Assembly (NCBI GenBank): GCA_007844125.1
Contig: CM017572.1
Coordinates: 33,944,095 to 34,008,094 of the forward strand
Direction of reading: 5' to 3'
Source: Sinonovacula constricta
Lineage: Eukaryota > Mollusca > Bivalvia > Cardiida > Solecurtidae
DNA length: 64,000 bases
Under the pieces are notes generated by a model. That model had not been told where the DNA came from. It did no database searches and was given only the letters and a program-made list of their open reading frames with translations. The translations under genes were made by a program, and so were the position numbers. Of this stretch, positions 12,540 to 24,823 are shown piece after piece; within the stretch, counting starts at the first letter, position 1; every line of letters begins with the position of its first letter.

Positions 12540-13250
12540 TTAATCTTCCGAAATTACCATAAACTTTTCATATTTATATTTTAGCCCAGAGAAATGATCA
12601 CGACAAGAAATAATTCACGACTGGCTTCTATATATTCATTGAAGTCAATTTCCTAAGTAATGTTCGCGTGATCAGCGAAATAAAACACTTCCAACATATA
12701 ATTTAAGACGACTGAGGGCCGCCATTATTTACGTTTGTCACATTGTTATCAGGGGAAGGAATTCCAGACCGATTCTCAGAGTAGCATCCTCTTAGTTATC
12801 GTTCGTTATTAACAAATATTGCCCAGCAACAGGCTCACGGACATATTGCAATGTCAAGACGTAACTAAAATAAGGATGATAAAAATAATGTTATGTTTTG
12901 GAGGCTCGTGTACGTTATGCACTTAGTGTTTAAAATATTCTGTTTCGGTCTGAAAACTTCCGATTACTTCATATAGCCATAAATTTTGGGTTCGAGCGAC
13001 TGCTTAATTATTGTTTTTCCATTCCGTCGCGACTACCTTAGAAAGTTGCATCAGTTTGGTTCGGTTTCGTAATATATTGCATCGTCACAATTTCTGTAAT
13101 TAAAGTGACATCACTTTTTGGTGGAGGAAGACCCCAGTCAGGGTAGAACCACCGGCCTCCGGTAGTTGGATCAGTAATCGGAAAAATAGTATACCAATTC
13201 CTAACTATTAAAGCGATGCTGATAGGCAAAAATCACTTCTTAGAACAGAA
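12540..13250. other. Unannotated stretch
   Basis: No recognisable gene, RNA or repeat. Confidence 0.35.
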
Positions 13251-13254
13251 TCCT

Positions 13255-13535
13255 GTTATCAATAAGTAATCAAATGTGTATTGTTAGTCTGCTATAGCAA
13301 ATGAAGCCAACAAGTTATATGCTGTTCTATGCTGTTCTATAATGCGAGACGCACAAAGGTGCGAAATTACTGTGACGTCACCTATTGAAAATGGGTAGGG
13401 ATTAAATATTAGTTCCAAATTGTTGTTGATGTATCACCTCCATAGCGCAGTGGTTAATGCATCAGACTGGTGATACAGAAAGTCGTGGGTTCAAATCCCG
13501 CCAGCGCCACATGCGGGTACTGTTCATTGAGTAAA
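13255..13535 (+). mobile_element. SINE-like element with tRNA-derived region, copy 1
   Basis: The tRNA-like part (about 13,437-13,511) has an A box in 'tagcgcagtggttaatgc' and a consensus B box 'gggttcaaatccc'. Upstream lie 'cacaaaggtgcga' and 'ctgtgacgtcacctattgaa', also present in inverted orientation at 23,520-23,565. Downstream comes 'gtaagtgtaag', which leads directly into a GT-rich minisatellite in both copies. Upstream conservation shows the tRNA-like part is internal to a larger repeat. The acceptor stem is imperfect, so this is not a functional tRNA gene. Confidence 0.7.
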
Positions 13536-13835
13536 CTAAAGGTAAGTGTAAGGTGTGTGTGGGTGTGATGTTGTGGGTGAGAGTGTGGGTAGGAGTGAGA
13601 GTGATGGTAGGAGTGAGAGTGTGGGTAGGTGTGAGGGTGTGGGTAGGAGTGAGAGTGGGTGTGTGAGACTGTGGATACGTGTGAGAGTGTGGGTAGGTGT
13701 GAGTAGGTGTGAGAGTGTGGTTGGTTTGAGAGCGTAGGTGGGTGTGCGAATGTGGTGAGAGATTGTGAGAGTGCGAGCGAGTGGTTGAGTGTGGTGTGGG
13801 TAAATGTCGAAGTTTGTGAGTGGGTGGTTGTAAAT
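13536..13835 (+). repeat. GTGTGGGTAGGAGTGAGA-type minisatellite
   Basis: A G/T-rich array of short variable units (GTGTGGGTAG, GAGTGAGAGT, GTGTGAG) attached to the 3' end of the SINE-like element. The units are non-identical and no gene is supported. Confidence 0.85.
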
Positions 13836-13895
13836 ATAAGGGCGTTTTACTATATTTTGAAGCGAAAAGTGAAAAAAATGTGTTTGAAGCGAAAA

Positions 13896-15985
13896 GCTTA
13901 CAGACTCACACCCTTGAATCACGTGCAACCTTATACCTAGACTCAGACCAGACTAACATCACATTTAATCACACCAGACTCACAATCTCTCACCATCAAT
14001 CACACAGTCTCACACCAGACCCACACCCCGACTCACAATCTATCACCCTTAATCACACAGTCTCACACCCAGACTCAAACCAGACTCACAATCTCTCACC
14101 TTCAATCACACAGTCTCACACCAGACCCACACCCCGACTCACAATCTATCACCTTTAATCACACAGTCTCACACCCAGACCCAAACCAGACTCACAATCT
14201 CTCACCTTCAATCACACAGTCTCACACCAGACCCACACCCCGACTCACAATCTATCACCTTTAATCACACAGTCTCACACCCAGACCCAAACCAGACTCA
14301 CAATCTCTCACCTTCAATCACAGTCTCACACCAGACCCACACCCTGACTCACAATCTATCACCTTTAATCACACAGTCTCGCACCCAGACCCAAACCAGA
14401 CTCACAAACTCTCACCTTCAATCACACAGTCTCACACCAGACCCACACCCCGACTCACAATCTATCACCTTTAATCACACAGTCTCACACCCAGACCCAC
14501 ACCCCGACTCACAATCTCTCACCTTCAATCACACAGTCTCACACCAGACCCACACCCGACTCACAATCTATCACCTTTAATCACACAGTCTCACACCCAG
14601 ACCCAAACCAGACTCACAATCTCTCACCTTCAATCACAGTCTCACACCAGACCCACACCCTGACTCACAATCTATCACCTTTAATCACACAGTCTCGCAC
14701 CCAGACCCAAACCAGACTCACAATCTCTCACATTCAATCACACAGTCTCACACTAGACCCACATCCCGACTCACAATCTATCACCTTTAATCACACAGTC
14801 TCACACCCAGACCTAAACCAGACTCACAATCTCTCACTTTCAATCACACAGTCTCACACCAGACCCACACCCCGACTCACAATCTATCACCTTTAATCAC
14901 ACAGTCTCACACCCAGACCCAAACCAGACTCACAATCTCTCACCTTCAATCACAGTCTCACACCAGACCCACACCCTGACTCACAATCTATCACCTTTAA
15001 TCACACAGTCTCGCACCCAGACCCAAACCAGACTCACAATCTCTCACCTTCAATCACACAGTCTTACACCCATACCCACAACCAGACTCACAATCTCTAA
15101 CCTTTAATCATACAGTCTCACACCAGACCCACAAGCAGGCCCCAACCGAAACTCACAATCTCTCACCTTTTATCACACTGTCTCACACCCAGACCAGCAC
15201 CCAGACTCACAATCTCTTCTCTTTAATCACACAGTCTCACACCAGACCCACACCCAGACTCACAATATCTTACCTTTAATCACACAGTCTCACACCCAGA
15301 CCAACACCCAGACTCACAATATCTCACCTTTAATCATACAGTCTCACACCAGATCGACACCCAGATTCACAATATCTCACCTTTAATCACACAGTCTCAC
15401 ACCCAGACCCACACCCAGACTCACAATATCTCACCTTTAATCACACAGTCTCACACCCAGACCCACACCCAGACTCACAATATCTTACCTTTAATCACAC
15501 AGTCTCACACCCAGACCAACACCCAGACTCACAATCTCTCACCTTTAATCATACAGTCTCACACCAGATCGACACCCAGATTCACAATATCTCACCTTTC
15601 ATCACACTGTCTCACACCAGACCCACACACAGACTCACAATCGCTCACCTTTTATCATACAGTCTCACACCAGACCCACCCCCAGACTCACAATCTCTCA
15701 CCTTTAATCACACAGTCTCACACCCCGACGCACACTCAGACTCACACTCTCTCACCTTTAATCATACAGTTTCACACCAGACCCACCCTTAGGCCCCTAC
15801 TCAGACTCACAATCCATTACCTTTAATCACACTGTCTCACACCCAGACCCACACCAAGACTCACAATCTCTTACCTTTAATCACACTGTCTCAAACCCAG
15901 ACCGACGCACAGACTCACAATCTCTCACCTTTAATCACACATTCTCAGACCAGACCCACAATCAGACCAACATTTCACAATCTTA
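13896..15985 (+). repeat. 53-bp satellite with higher-order structure
   Basis: About 39 copies of a 53-bp unit beginning CTCACAATCTCTCACCTT and containing TCACACAGTCTCACAC and a variable CAGACCCACACC part. Two monomer types alternate (CTCTCACCTTCAA and CTATCACCTTTAA), giving a 106-bp dimer. Between about 14,315 and 15,015 private variants recur exactly every 316 bp, a six-monomer higher-order repeat. The part after 15,060 is more diverged and lacks it. Confidence 0.95.
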
Positions 15986-16720
15986 ATATTTAAATAATAA
16001 AGATATAAGTATACAGTGCAACAAGTATCCCTATTTGTCACAATCTACATCATAAAATATATAAAATGTCAAAACCTTACAAGAAATACCAATAAATGGA
16101 TAATTTATATTACTATTAAATGGCGGGGATGGGAGATAAATCCAGACGGTATATATCTAAACGTCGTTTGAATTATTTCCCTTGGTAAAATGAACGTTTT
16201 CAACTAAATAGCTCGTAAATGTAATAAAAAATTGTGATAAAACTACATGACTGCAAACATCGTTTTTAAGTTGTTTTGGCATCCCAAGCTTTATTGTAAA
16301 TTATAAATACTAGTAAATAATACGTGCATGGATATATCTCAATGTATGTACTAATGTTAGTACTTCACCTCATTTTTTGTTTCAAACAAAAATCTGACAG
16401 ATCAAAATTAATTTCAATTGCACGTTTATTTAAAACTAAGGGCCTATGGTTATGATTATTCTATAGTTTTATTGTAATGACTGAGTACAAAACATAAAAA
16501 TCATATCGTTTTTTAACAAATGTGCACTATCAAGACTTGCATTTACGAAATTTTGTGTTATATGCTAATGCTAGTATTTACTAAAGACAAAAAAGAAAGT
16601 AATTTAGTAGCACTGGTACTGGAGATGTTGTTTTAAACAATCTTATTTGAGCACAATGGCAGAAAATTAAGCATGAATCAACAGACCTTTTGAAACGTTA
16701 TTATACATGTATGCGATGAA
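15986..16720. other. Unannotated AT-rich stretch
   Basis: No gene or repeat is recognised. Confidence 0.35.
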
Positions 16721-16727
16721 AGGTGTG

Positions 16728-17280
16728 TGTGTAGTTTAAAGAGTTTCTCCAGTATTATAGTCCCACGTCACAACAGGCGGAAAATATTACATATTCAATT
16801 TAAAATCTACCTTTATATTAACCGTTCTAAAAACAACAGAAATCTTCAACAACCTGTACTAGTAAGGATCTTATGATAAGCTATAGAACAGGACATATTT
16901 ATGTCAGGTAAAATTATATAACAATACAGAATATTTATGCTGGTTGTAAAAGCTGTTCGTACTAATGAACTAAACATCGTTGTCTCCATATATTTGTATA
17001 TTCATGAACGATTTTTCTTTAATATCCACCGTGTCTCTAACTTTCTGGACTTATATTTCCATTTGTGCAATTCACTTAACTTTCTGTGAATTTGTTGTTA
17101 TTTGAAGAAAAAAAATATACAAATGACATCGTATTTAACAATCAAAACACTGTTATAGTAGCAGATTCTTATTTATTTCCGTTGCCTTAATAAAAGGAAC
17201 ATTCCAGCAGTATATTATACTTCTAAACATAAAAAACACGTATCATCCTGTTAGACAAGTAGTCAAAAATAACAGATTGA
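16728..17280 (+). repeat. Direct duplication, copy 1
   Basis: Aligns with 18,382-19,032: 'gtttaaagagtttctccagt', 'atcttatgataagct', 'tataacaatacagaatattt', 'tatttaacaatcaaaa' and 'tcctgttagacaagta' occur in the same order in both. No reading frame is conserved. Confidence 0.75.
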
Positions 17281-17465
17281 CTCTACTTCTACTACTGCTG
17301 CTGCTGATACTGCAACTACTACTACTACTACTAATTCTTCTTCTTCATCTTCTACTTTCACTTCTACTACTCTTACAACTGATACTTCTTCTACTACAAC
17401 AACTACAACTACTACTACTACTAGGGCAGCCCAAAGAGTGGCGAGGATTGGGGAGAGGAGGAGAC

Positions 17466-17523
<58 letters not shown>

Positions 17524-17768
17524 CAGATATAGAGACTGGACAGAGAGAGAGAGAGAGGGAGACACAGAGAGAGGAGACACAGAGAGAGGAGACACAGAGA
17601 GAGGAGACAGAGAGAGAGAGTGAGACAGTGAGAGAGAGAGGGAGAGGGAGGCCGAGAGAGAAAGGAGACAGAGACATAGACACAGAGAGAGACAGAGAGA
17701 CACAGAGAGAGGAGGCACAGAAAGAGGGGGAAAACATAGAGGGAGAGGAGACAGAGACAGAGAACGGG

Positions 17769-17809
<41 letters not shown>

Positions 17810-17865
17810 AGAGAGAGGGAGATAGAGAGAGAGAGAGAAAGAGAAAGATATATATGAACATATAG
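17281..17865 (+). repeat. (CTA)n/(CTT)n followed by (GA)n and GAGACA arrays
   Basis: Trinucleotide repeats (17,281-17,427) give way to a purine-rich array of GA, GGAGACACAGAGA and related units (17,455-17,860). The minus-strand Ser/Leu frames of up to 206 codons are low-complexity artefacts. Confidence 0.95.
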
Positions 17866-17869
17866 AAAT

Positions 17870-18380
17870 TGAGGGACAAACAAATATTATATAGACGAGA
17901 TGGGGTGTAGGCTACAAGAGTAAAGACGCTTTACTTAATCCCTAAAATGCTTACAACTTTCTTTTTTTAATTGGTGTGAGAACTATAAAACTGGTGCTAA
18001 GTTAAAAGTTATAGTTTGACCATGGTGGTAATATGCCAGTTATGGAAATTAGCACTCATGAATATTCATAAATTTAAATGGAAATCGTACCCCTACTAGT
18101 CTTTCATATATTGGTCTAAGTTTCATATAATTTTGTGGATGATTTTTGTATTTAATTTCGTAAGAATTTTGCACACTAAATTTTAATGCATAATATACCT
18201 AGAAAATCTGCTTACACCATAACATGAACTATTTTTTATATCAATCCTTTAGTGAAGGCCATCAAGAAGCTCAGATTTGGAAGCATTAATTAGCGGACAT
18301 GAATATTCAAAATATTGATGAGTATTCTAAAAATAGACTTTTTTTTAAAAGATAAAATTATTTAATTCAAAAACATATCC
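17870..18380. other. Spacer between duplicated blocks
   Basis: AT-rich and without a recognisable gene. It separates the purine array from the second duplicated copy. Confidence 0.35.
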
Positions 18381-18381
18381 A

Positions 18382-19032
18382 TGGTTTAAAGAGTTTCTCT
18401 AGTATTATAGTCACACGTCCCAACTAGCGGACAATATCACAAATTAATAATCTAACTATATATTTGCCGTCCTAGAAACAATAGAAATCTTAGACAACAT
18501 GTATTGGTATAGATCTTATGATAAGCTCTACAGAACATGACATATGTCAGTTCAAACTATATAACAATACAGAATATTTAGGATGATTGTATAAGTTGTT
18601 CGTACCTATGAACGACACTTTATTGTCAGGATATATCTGTATTTTAATGAACGATTTGTTTCAAAATCCTTCAAGTCGCTAATTTCTGACTACAAATCCA
18701 TTAGTGATATTCACTTCACTCAACTTTGCGAATTTGTTACTGTTTTTAAAGTTTTACAGATTACTTTTCATTTATATCATATTTAACAATCAAAATACCA
18801 TTATAGTAGCAACTTCCATACAAAATAGCGGAAATGTTCGTTAAAGAAGTACGACACAAACATACACTCAGGCAGATAATGTAATCATGTATCCATATAA
18901 ACATTTGCTAAACAAAAATGAACAGAAATCTGATGTTGTTTTAAAAGAAACATTCCAGGATTGTATGTGATGTTTATACATACAACAGTTATCATGCTGT
19001 TAGACAAGTAACAACATAAATAGATTGGTTCC
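18382..19032 (+). repeat. Direct duplication, copy 2
   Basis: Second copy of 16,728-17,280, with about 100 extra bases (roughly 18,840-18,940). Like copy 1 it is followed, after a ~350-bp spacer, by a purine-rich simple-sequence array. Confidence 0.75.
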
Positions 19033-19394
19033 ATGACGACAGCAAAGCGGTAGGTGAGTTACCAGCTCCAGGCAGATTACAGTCAAGAAAAAAACCTGAA
19101 ATATTATTTAATTTTCAAAAATCTTAAATATGTATATTGTACAAAAGTTATTAATTAAAGATATACTGCATTGTCAGTTACACATGTTTAATGCAGAAGA
19201 ATATTTATAATAAACAGTGAGACAGAATTGTTGAGCAATACATTCCAACACTTAGTTTCGGCTCTCCAAACAATGATACATAAAATCATTTATAAAAATC
19301 AAATATCCATTTGAGTTGTGAATGAACAACAAACTAGCATCACATTGGCCGTCCGTAACGGGCTCCATAAGAATGGCGAATGGAAGGAACATGA

Positions 19395-19395
<1 letters not shown>

Positions 19396-19458
<63 letters not shown>

Positions 19459-19975
19459 TACAGACAGACAGACAGAGAGACAGACAGACAGACGAACAGA
19501 GAGAGACAGAGAGACAGACAGAGAGAGACAGACAGAGACAGACAGACAGACAGACAGAGACAGACAGACAGAGAGAGACAGACAGACAGAGAAAGAGAGC
19601 GAGTCATAGAGACGGAGAGAGAGACATAGAGACGGAGAGACAGACAGACAGACAGAGACAGACAGACAGACAGACAGAGATGTAGACACAAAGAGAGAGA
19701 GAGAGACAGACAGACAGACAAAGAGACAGACAGACAGAGAGACAGCCAGAGATACATAGAGAGAGACTGACAGAAAGACAGACAGGCACAGAGAGAGACA
19801 GAGAGACAGAGAGAGACAGACAGACAGACAGAGACAGACAGACAGAGAGAGACAGACAGACAGAGAAAGAGAGAGAGAGTCATAGAGACGGAGAGACATA
19901 GAGACGGAGAGACAGACAGACAGACAGACAGACAGAGACAGACAGACAGACAGAGATGTAGACTGAGAGACACAA

Positions 19976-20014
<39 letters not shown>

Positions 20015-20290
20015 AAGAGACAGACATACAGAGAGACAGCCAGAGATACATATAGAGAGACAGACAGAGAGACAGACAGGCACAGAAAGAGACAGACACA
20101 AAGAGAGACAGACAGAGAGGCAGACAGACAGACAGACAGAAAGACAGAAAGAGAGAGAGAGACAGAGAGACAGAGAGAGAGAGAAAGAGAGACAGACAGA
20201 CAGACAGAGACAGAGACAGAGAGAAAGAGAGACAGACAGACAGACAAAGACAGACAGACAGACAGACAGAGAAGGAGAGAGAGAGAGACC
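19396..20290 (+). repeat. (GA)n and (GACA)n array with 276-bp internal duplication
   Basis: The array starts with ~25 GA dinucleotides and continues as mixed GACA, GAGA and rarer units. Markers such as 'gagtcatagagacgg' (19,601 and 19,877) and 'gatgtagac' recur at 276 bp, showing an internal duplication. The minus-strand Ser/Leu/Cys frames of more than 340 codons overlap in several phases and are not genes. Confidence 0.95.
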
Positions 20291-20294
20291 ATGA

Positions 20295-22385
20295 CCCAGC
20301 TATGAGTGACCCTCTGAAACACACATAGGTAAAAAGAGTTGTTAATTGTCGATTAATGTCTAATAGACGCTAAAATAAGTGATTTTTGTGTAACTTTAAA
20401 AAAGACTGCTTTATTGAAGACACATCGCCTCAATGTGGCAGTTGGTAACCGCCAAATTTCAATTAACTATGTACTTCTGGTAAAGGAGGATCAGTCCATT
20501 ACGGTGCATAGGTGTTCAATAGTTTTGCTAGCTGTTGATTCTACATTGTTTCAGCTTCCCTTTGACACCAAAAGATTAAGATTACCTTCAAAATAGGAAA
20601 TATGATGCCAAAACATAGCAACAGACTGTTATTAAAGAGAACAAAAAATCACGGGTTCTACTTCCGGTCGGTGCTTAGTGTAACCATGTCATAATACAAT
20701 TTAGCAGCCAGGATCCAGAATTTTTAAATGGGGGTTGTGGGGTGGTGGTGGTGTGGGGAGGGGTGGGGGTGCGGTAACGGGATCGAAGATCGACGTATAC
20801 ATTCGTTCTAGATGGGTGGGCAGCAGAAAAATCCGTTTCGGAAAAAATCCCCCCACCCCACTAAATATCTAAATTGTCTACCTACATTTCAATAAACTTT
20901 TATGTGGTTCGCATATAGTTTGTTTGAGTGAATAAATATTTAATTTAATAGTATAATTGAGGGAAAGAATTAGTTCAATAGGTAATTCAGGGAAGATGCA
21001 TCGGGATGCTTAAGTACTCGATGTCAATAATAATAACAGGACTCTATAGTGTTTTCAGTTAAAATATAAACCAGTATAGCAAAACATACAGAGGAGCAAA
21101 AATAACAGTGTTTTCAGGCAAAAATATAAACACTGCAACATTAATATAACATATGAAAAGAATGTTGCAGAATAAGTTAGAACGAAAGCATACGAGATGA
21201 AAGAAAAATAATGAAAGGAGGGAATTGTGAGTGGGGAGTGAAGGATAGGAAAAAACTAATTATAACTAGATAAATACGCCGAAAACAATGGAAGCCATGG
21301 AATGAACGAATGGATAAAAGACAAATAAGGAAGGCGTGAAGAAGGAAAGAGATACAGTTTACAGGATGACCATTATCTCCACCCCCACCCCCAAACCCCA
21401 GCAAAAGCTGAAATCATCATCAAAATCCTTTCTTGCTATCTGGAAAACATTAGGTTTTTTAAGAACATTGAATGTACTTAATTAAAATTAAAAACAAACT
21501 TGGATTCAACAATGCACGATTTATTTTTCACTGTAAAACCATCTTAACTAAATTAAGTTCAAACAGAAGAAGTGGCTGGATATAAATAACATAGTTCCCT
21601 CCCCTGATTATCTACATCTTCCATAAGGTGTGGTCAGCGCTCGGAATGATAAAAGCGGCCAAGCTAATCTTGGTCGCTTTGCGTCATTTTCTTTTGAAAT
21701 TTCTTCTAAAACCTCAAGGCACTGGTACACCTTTAAAGTAAACAAGTCGAGCTTATATATAATCATATTATATATTATAATCATAGGACAATCGCATAGG
21801 ACCACTTGCCAACCGGTCATTTCAAATTATTAATTAACAAAGAACAGACGATAGATGTAGATTTGGATCTGCCTGGAATTTTATTTCAGCAGATAAGTAT
21901 TGTTTGTGTTACCAACAATCTTTTTATGTACTTCTAGTATTTAACGAAACATATTTATCGTTACGATCTATAATTAATATTATTTGTTATAATGCTTATA
22001 AACTTGTATGTTGTAGTTACGTTGTAACTAATTAATTAACGCACAACTAATTGAGATATATAGGCCTACATATAAATGTACATATATTTTGAATTGTTAT
22101 GATGTAATACAACATTATATATTTTCTGCTATTGTTGTTCACAGTGGATCACCATGATTAAAATATTCAAGATCAAGATTGACTGTTACACTTATTTAAA
22201 AAGAACACAAGAATATAACTAATCCGGCAACACAGGGTAAGGACGGAATATTTTAATTCAATATTTTTTGAAAAAGCGATAATCCAAAATATTGCAACTG
22301 CGAATTTCAATGCATAAAATCTATTTTAACACATATGACTGGAGACAGAAAATATAAATGTATTAGGTTCAAACGTATTTTCACA
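20295..22385. other. Unannotated stretch with short G-rich tract
   Basis: No gene is recognised. The plus strand at 20,728-20,775 is G-rich (GGGGTGGTGGTG followed by GGGGAGGGGTGGGGGT), a possible G-quadruplex. Confidence 0.35.
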
Positions 22386-22387
22386 TT

Positions 22388-23392
22388 CCTACTCACAAAA
22401 CAAACTCACTTTCACCCTCACACTCTCAGAGAGTTACACACTCACACCCACTTTTAGATTGCCACTCTCGCCAACATCGACTTGCACACTCACACCCATT
22501 TCGCACTCACACCGACTTTCACACGCACACCCACATCCACGTTCACACTCTCACCCATATCTACGTTCACACTCTCACCCATATCCACACCCACACCACT
22601 TTCACACGCACACCCACATCCACGTTCACACTCTCACCCACATCCACACTTACACCCACTTTCACACTAACACCCACATCCACTTTCACACGCACACCCA
22701 CATTCACGTTCACACTCTCACCCATATCCACACGCATACCCACATCCACGTTCACACTCTCACCCACATCCACACTTACACCCACTTTCACACTAACACC
22801 CACATCCACTTTCACACGCACACCCACATTCACGTTCACACTCACACCCACTTTCACACGCACGCCCACAACCACGTTCACACTCTCACCCACATCCACA
22901 CTTACACCCACATTCACACTAACACCCACATCCACTTTCACACGCACACCCACATTCACGTTCACACTCTCACCCATATCCACACGCATACCCACATCCA
23001 CGTTCACACTCTCACCCACATCCACACTTACACCCACTTTCACACTAACACCCACACCGACTTTCACACGCACACCCACATCCACGTTCACACTCTCACC
23101 CACATCCACACTTACACCTACTTTCACACTAACACCCACGTCCACTTTTACACGTACACCCACATCCACTTTCCCACTCACACCCACTATCACACTCACA
23201 CTCACACCCACTATCACACTCACACCCACACTCACACCCACACTCACACTCACACCCACACTTACACCCACTATTACACTCACACCCATATCCACACCCA
23301 CAACCACTATCACACTCACACCCACTTTCACACTCACACCCACTATCACACTCACACTCACTTTCAAACCACTTACACTTACCTCCTTCATT
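22388..23392 (-). repeat. CACACCCA-type minisatellite with ~252-bp higher-order period
   Basis: Short units (CACACCCACATCCAC, TTCACACTCTCACCCA) make up a C/A-rich array. The string 'cacccatatccacacgcata' recurs at 252 bp (near 22,720 and 22,972), with matching sequence on both sides. A plus-strand frame of 340 codons (His/Thr-rich) runs through the array into the adjacent SINE and is an artefact. Read on the minus strand, the array is the tail of the SINE-like copy at 23,393-23,680. Confidence 0.9.
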
Positions 23393-23680
23393 CCTCGTAT
23401 CTGACAGCATCCACAAGGGGCGATGGTAGGATTCGAACCCACGACCTTCGGTATCACCAGTCAGATGCGCTATTGAGGTGATACATAAGCAACAATTAGG
23501 AACTAACATATAAGCTCCACACCATTTCAATAGGTGACGTCACAGTCGATTCGCACCTTTGGTACATTCTGACAGAACAGAATAGAACTGTGTATAAACT
23601 ACATTAGTGTCACAACATACATAAAGATCGATTGATTATTGCTATGATGTTGCCAATCAAAACTGTTATTTTAATATGTA
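23393..23680 (-). mobile_element. SINE-like element, copy 2 (inverted)
   Basis: Minus-strand counterpart of 13,255-13,535. The B box appears on the plus strand as 'ggattcgaaccc' (23,429-23,440). 'cgcacctttgg' and 'aataggtgacgtcacag' match copy 1's upstream part, and 'cttacacttac' (about 23,365) marks the junction with the minisatellite. Copies 1 and 2 therefore share upstream sequence, tRNA-like part, linker and a tandem-repeat tail. Confidence 0.7.
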
Positions 23681-24480
23681 ACAGGGTTGAAGTTGATTGT
23701 TTTTTATGCTCCATTGCTTTTTAACATACAGTTTGGCAGAGTCCACCTTTAGAGATAATTGCTGTGTGATTCTAGTGAGAATGTCTTTCAAGGGTTTGTT
23801 ATTTTAAGCATTGCAGGGATAAATGGTCTTCTATGTGATGTAGTAGTATTTCATTTTCTTCCAGTATGTTCTAGTACATACCAGTATGGTAATTGGTATG
23901 TTTGTTTAAGCACCAGCTTAGCATTTTATGGTGCAACTATTTGATTGGATGTGGGGAATATATATTCCTTGGGTATTTTAAAGTAAATTTACATCATCAT
24001 CACACATTCGAAGCATTCGAAGCAGACGCAGCCAAAGCTTAAGCTCAGAGGTATTTGTATCAAAGTATCTACTCTTAAGCTGTCGAGGTATTTGCCTTTA
24101 TTTTTTCCTTTATTATTCTTATCTTGTTTGTATCATTTGTTCCTTTTTGCTTTTGTATTATATATCTTTGCACTCCCCGCCCTGCCCCTACCCTTTAAGT
24201 ACAAACTTGACTTTTGCACTTAGTATTTTGTTTTTGTCGTTTGTATCTATTTGTATTAATTTGCACTTGCATTTGCATCTCTTTGCATATATATTTGTAG
24301 TTCTTATAATTTTGTTTGTAATTTTGTAGTTCTTGAAATTTTGTACGTTGTATTTTGTCTTTTGTATGTTACATTTGCATCTGTATTTGTATTTGAAGCT
24401 GTAGTTGAAGTAGTTGTTGTAATATCAGTATAGTTGTAGTCACATTTATAGTCATTTTTTCTGTACCTTCTGTAGCTGTA
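23681..24480. other. Non-coding T-rich stretch upstream of the non-LTR element
   Basis: No gene is seen. From about 24,240 it is rich in TTTGTATTTGCA-like strings, possibly already the untranslated leader of the non-LTR retrotransposon. Confidence 0.35.
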
Positions 24481-24823
24481 ATTTTTTCATAGCATTAAGG
24501 TAAATTAAGTGGCTTAAAAGCTCTCTCTTGTAAAACCAAATAGTTGCCAAATAGTTGTCAAATAGTTGTCATCCAGTTAACACAATTAGCTGATTGTTCT
24601 ACTGAGTAGATAATCAACCAATTAATCAACTAAGCAGTACTCAGTGGATACTCAGATGTTGATTGGGTGTAATAATCACTATCTGATTGGGTGACTAATT
24701 GGACTAGCTGATTAGTAAGCTAATTAGTAAGCTAATTAACTAGCAAGTAAGAGCTCATAGCCATTAGTGTAAGAGAGTAGTAAGATCAGTGGACAATCAA
24801 GAACAAATAAGAACCAACTAATC

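Noticed and set aside
13437..13511. Functional tRNA gene
   Set aside because: A and B boxes are good, but the acceptor stem does not pair properly and the unit sits inside a repeat found twice in the window.
17263..17883. Minus-strand frame of 206 codons and a plus-strand frame of 177 codons
   Set aside because: Both are low-complexity readings of CTA and GA repeats.
19252..20324. Minus-strand frames of 341 and 356 codons rich in Ser, Leu and Cys
   Set aside because: Several phases are open at once over a GA/GACA array. There is no domain, start context or conservation.
22459..23481. 340-codon plus-strand frame rich in His and Thr
   Set aside because: It is a reading of the CACACCCA minisatellite that runs on into a SINE tRNA-like region. 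Its amino acids simply mirror the repeat, and the minus strand is open too.
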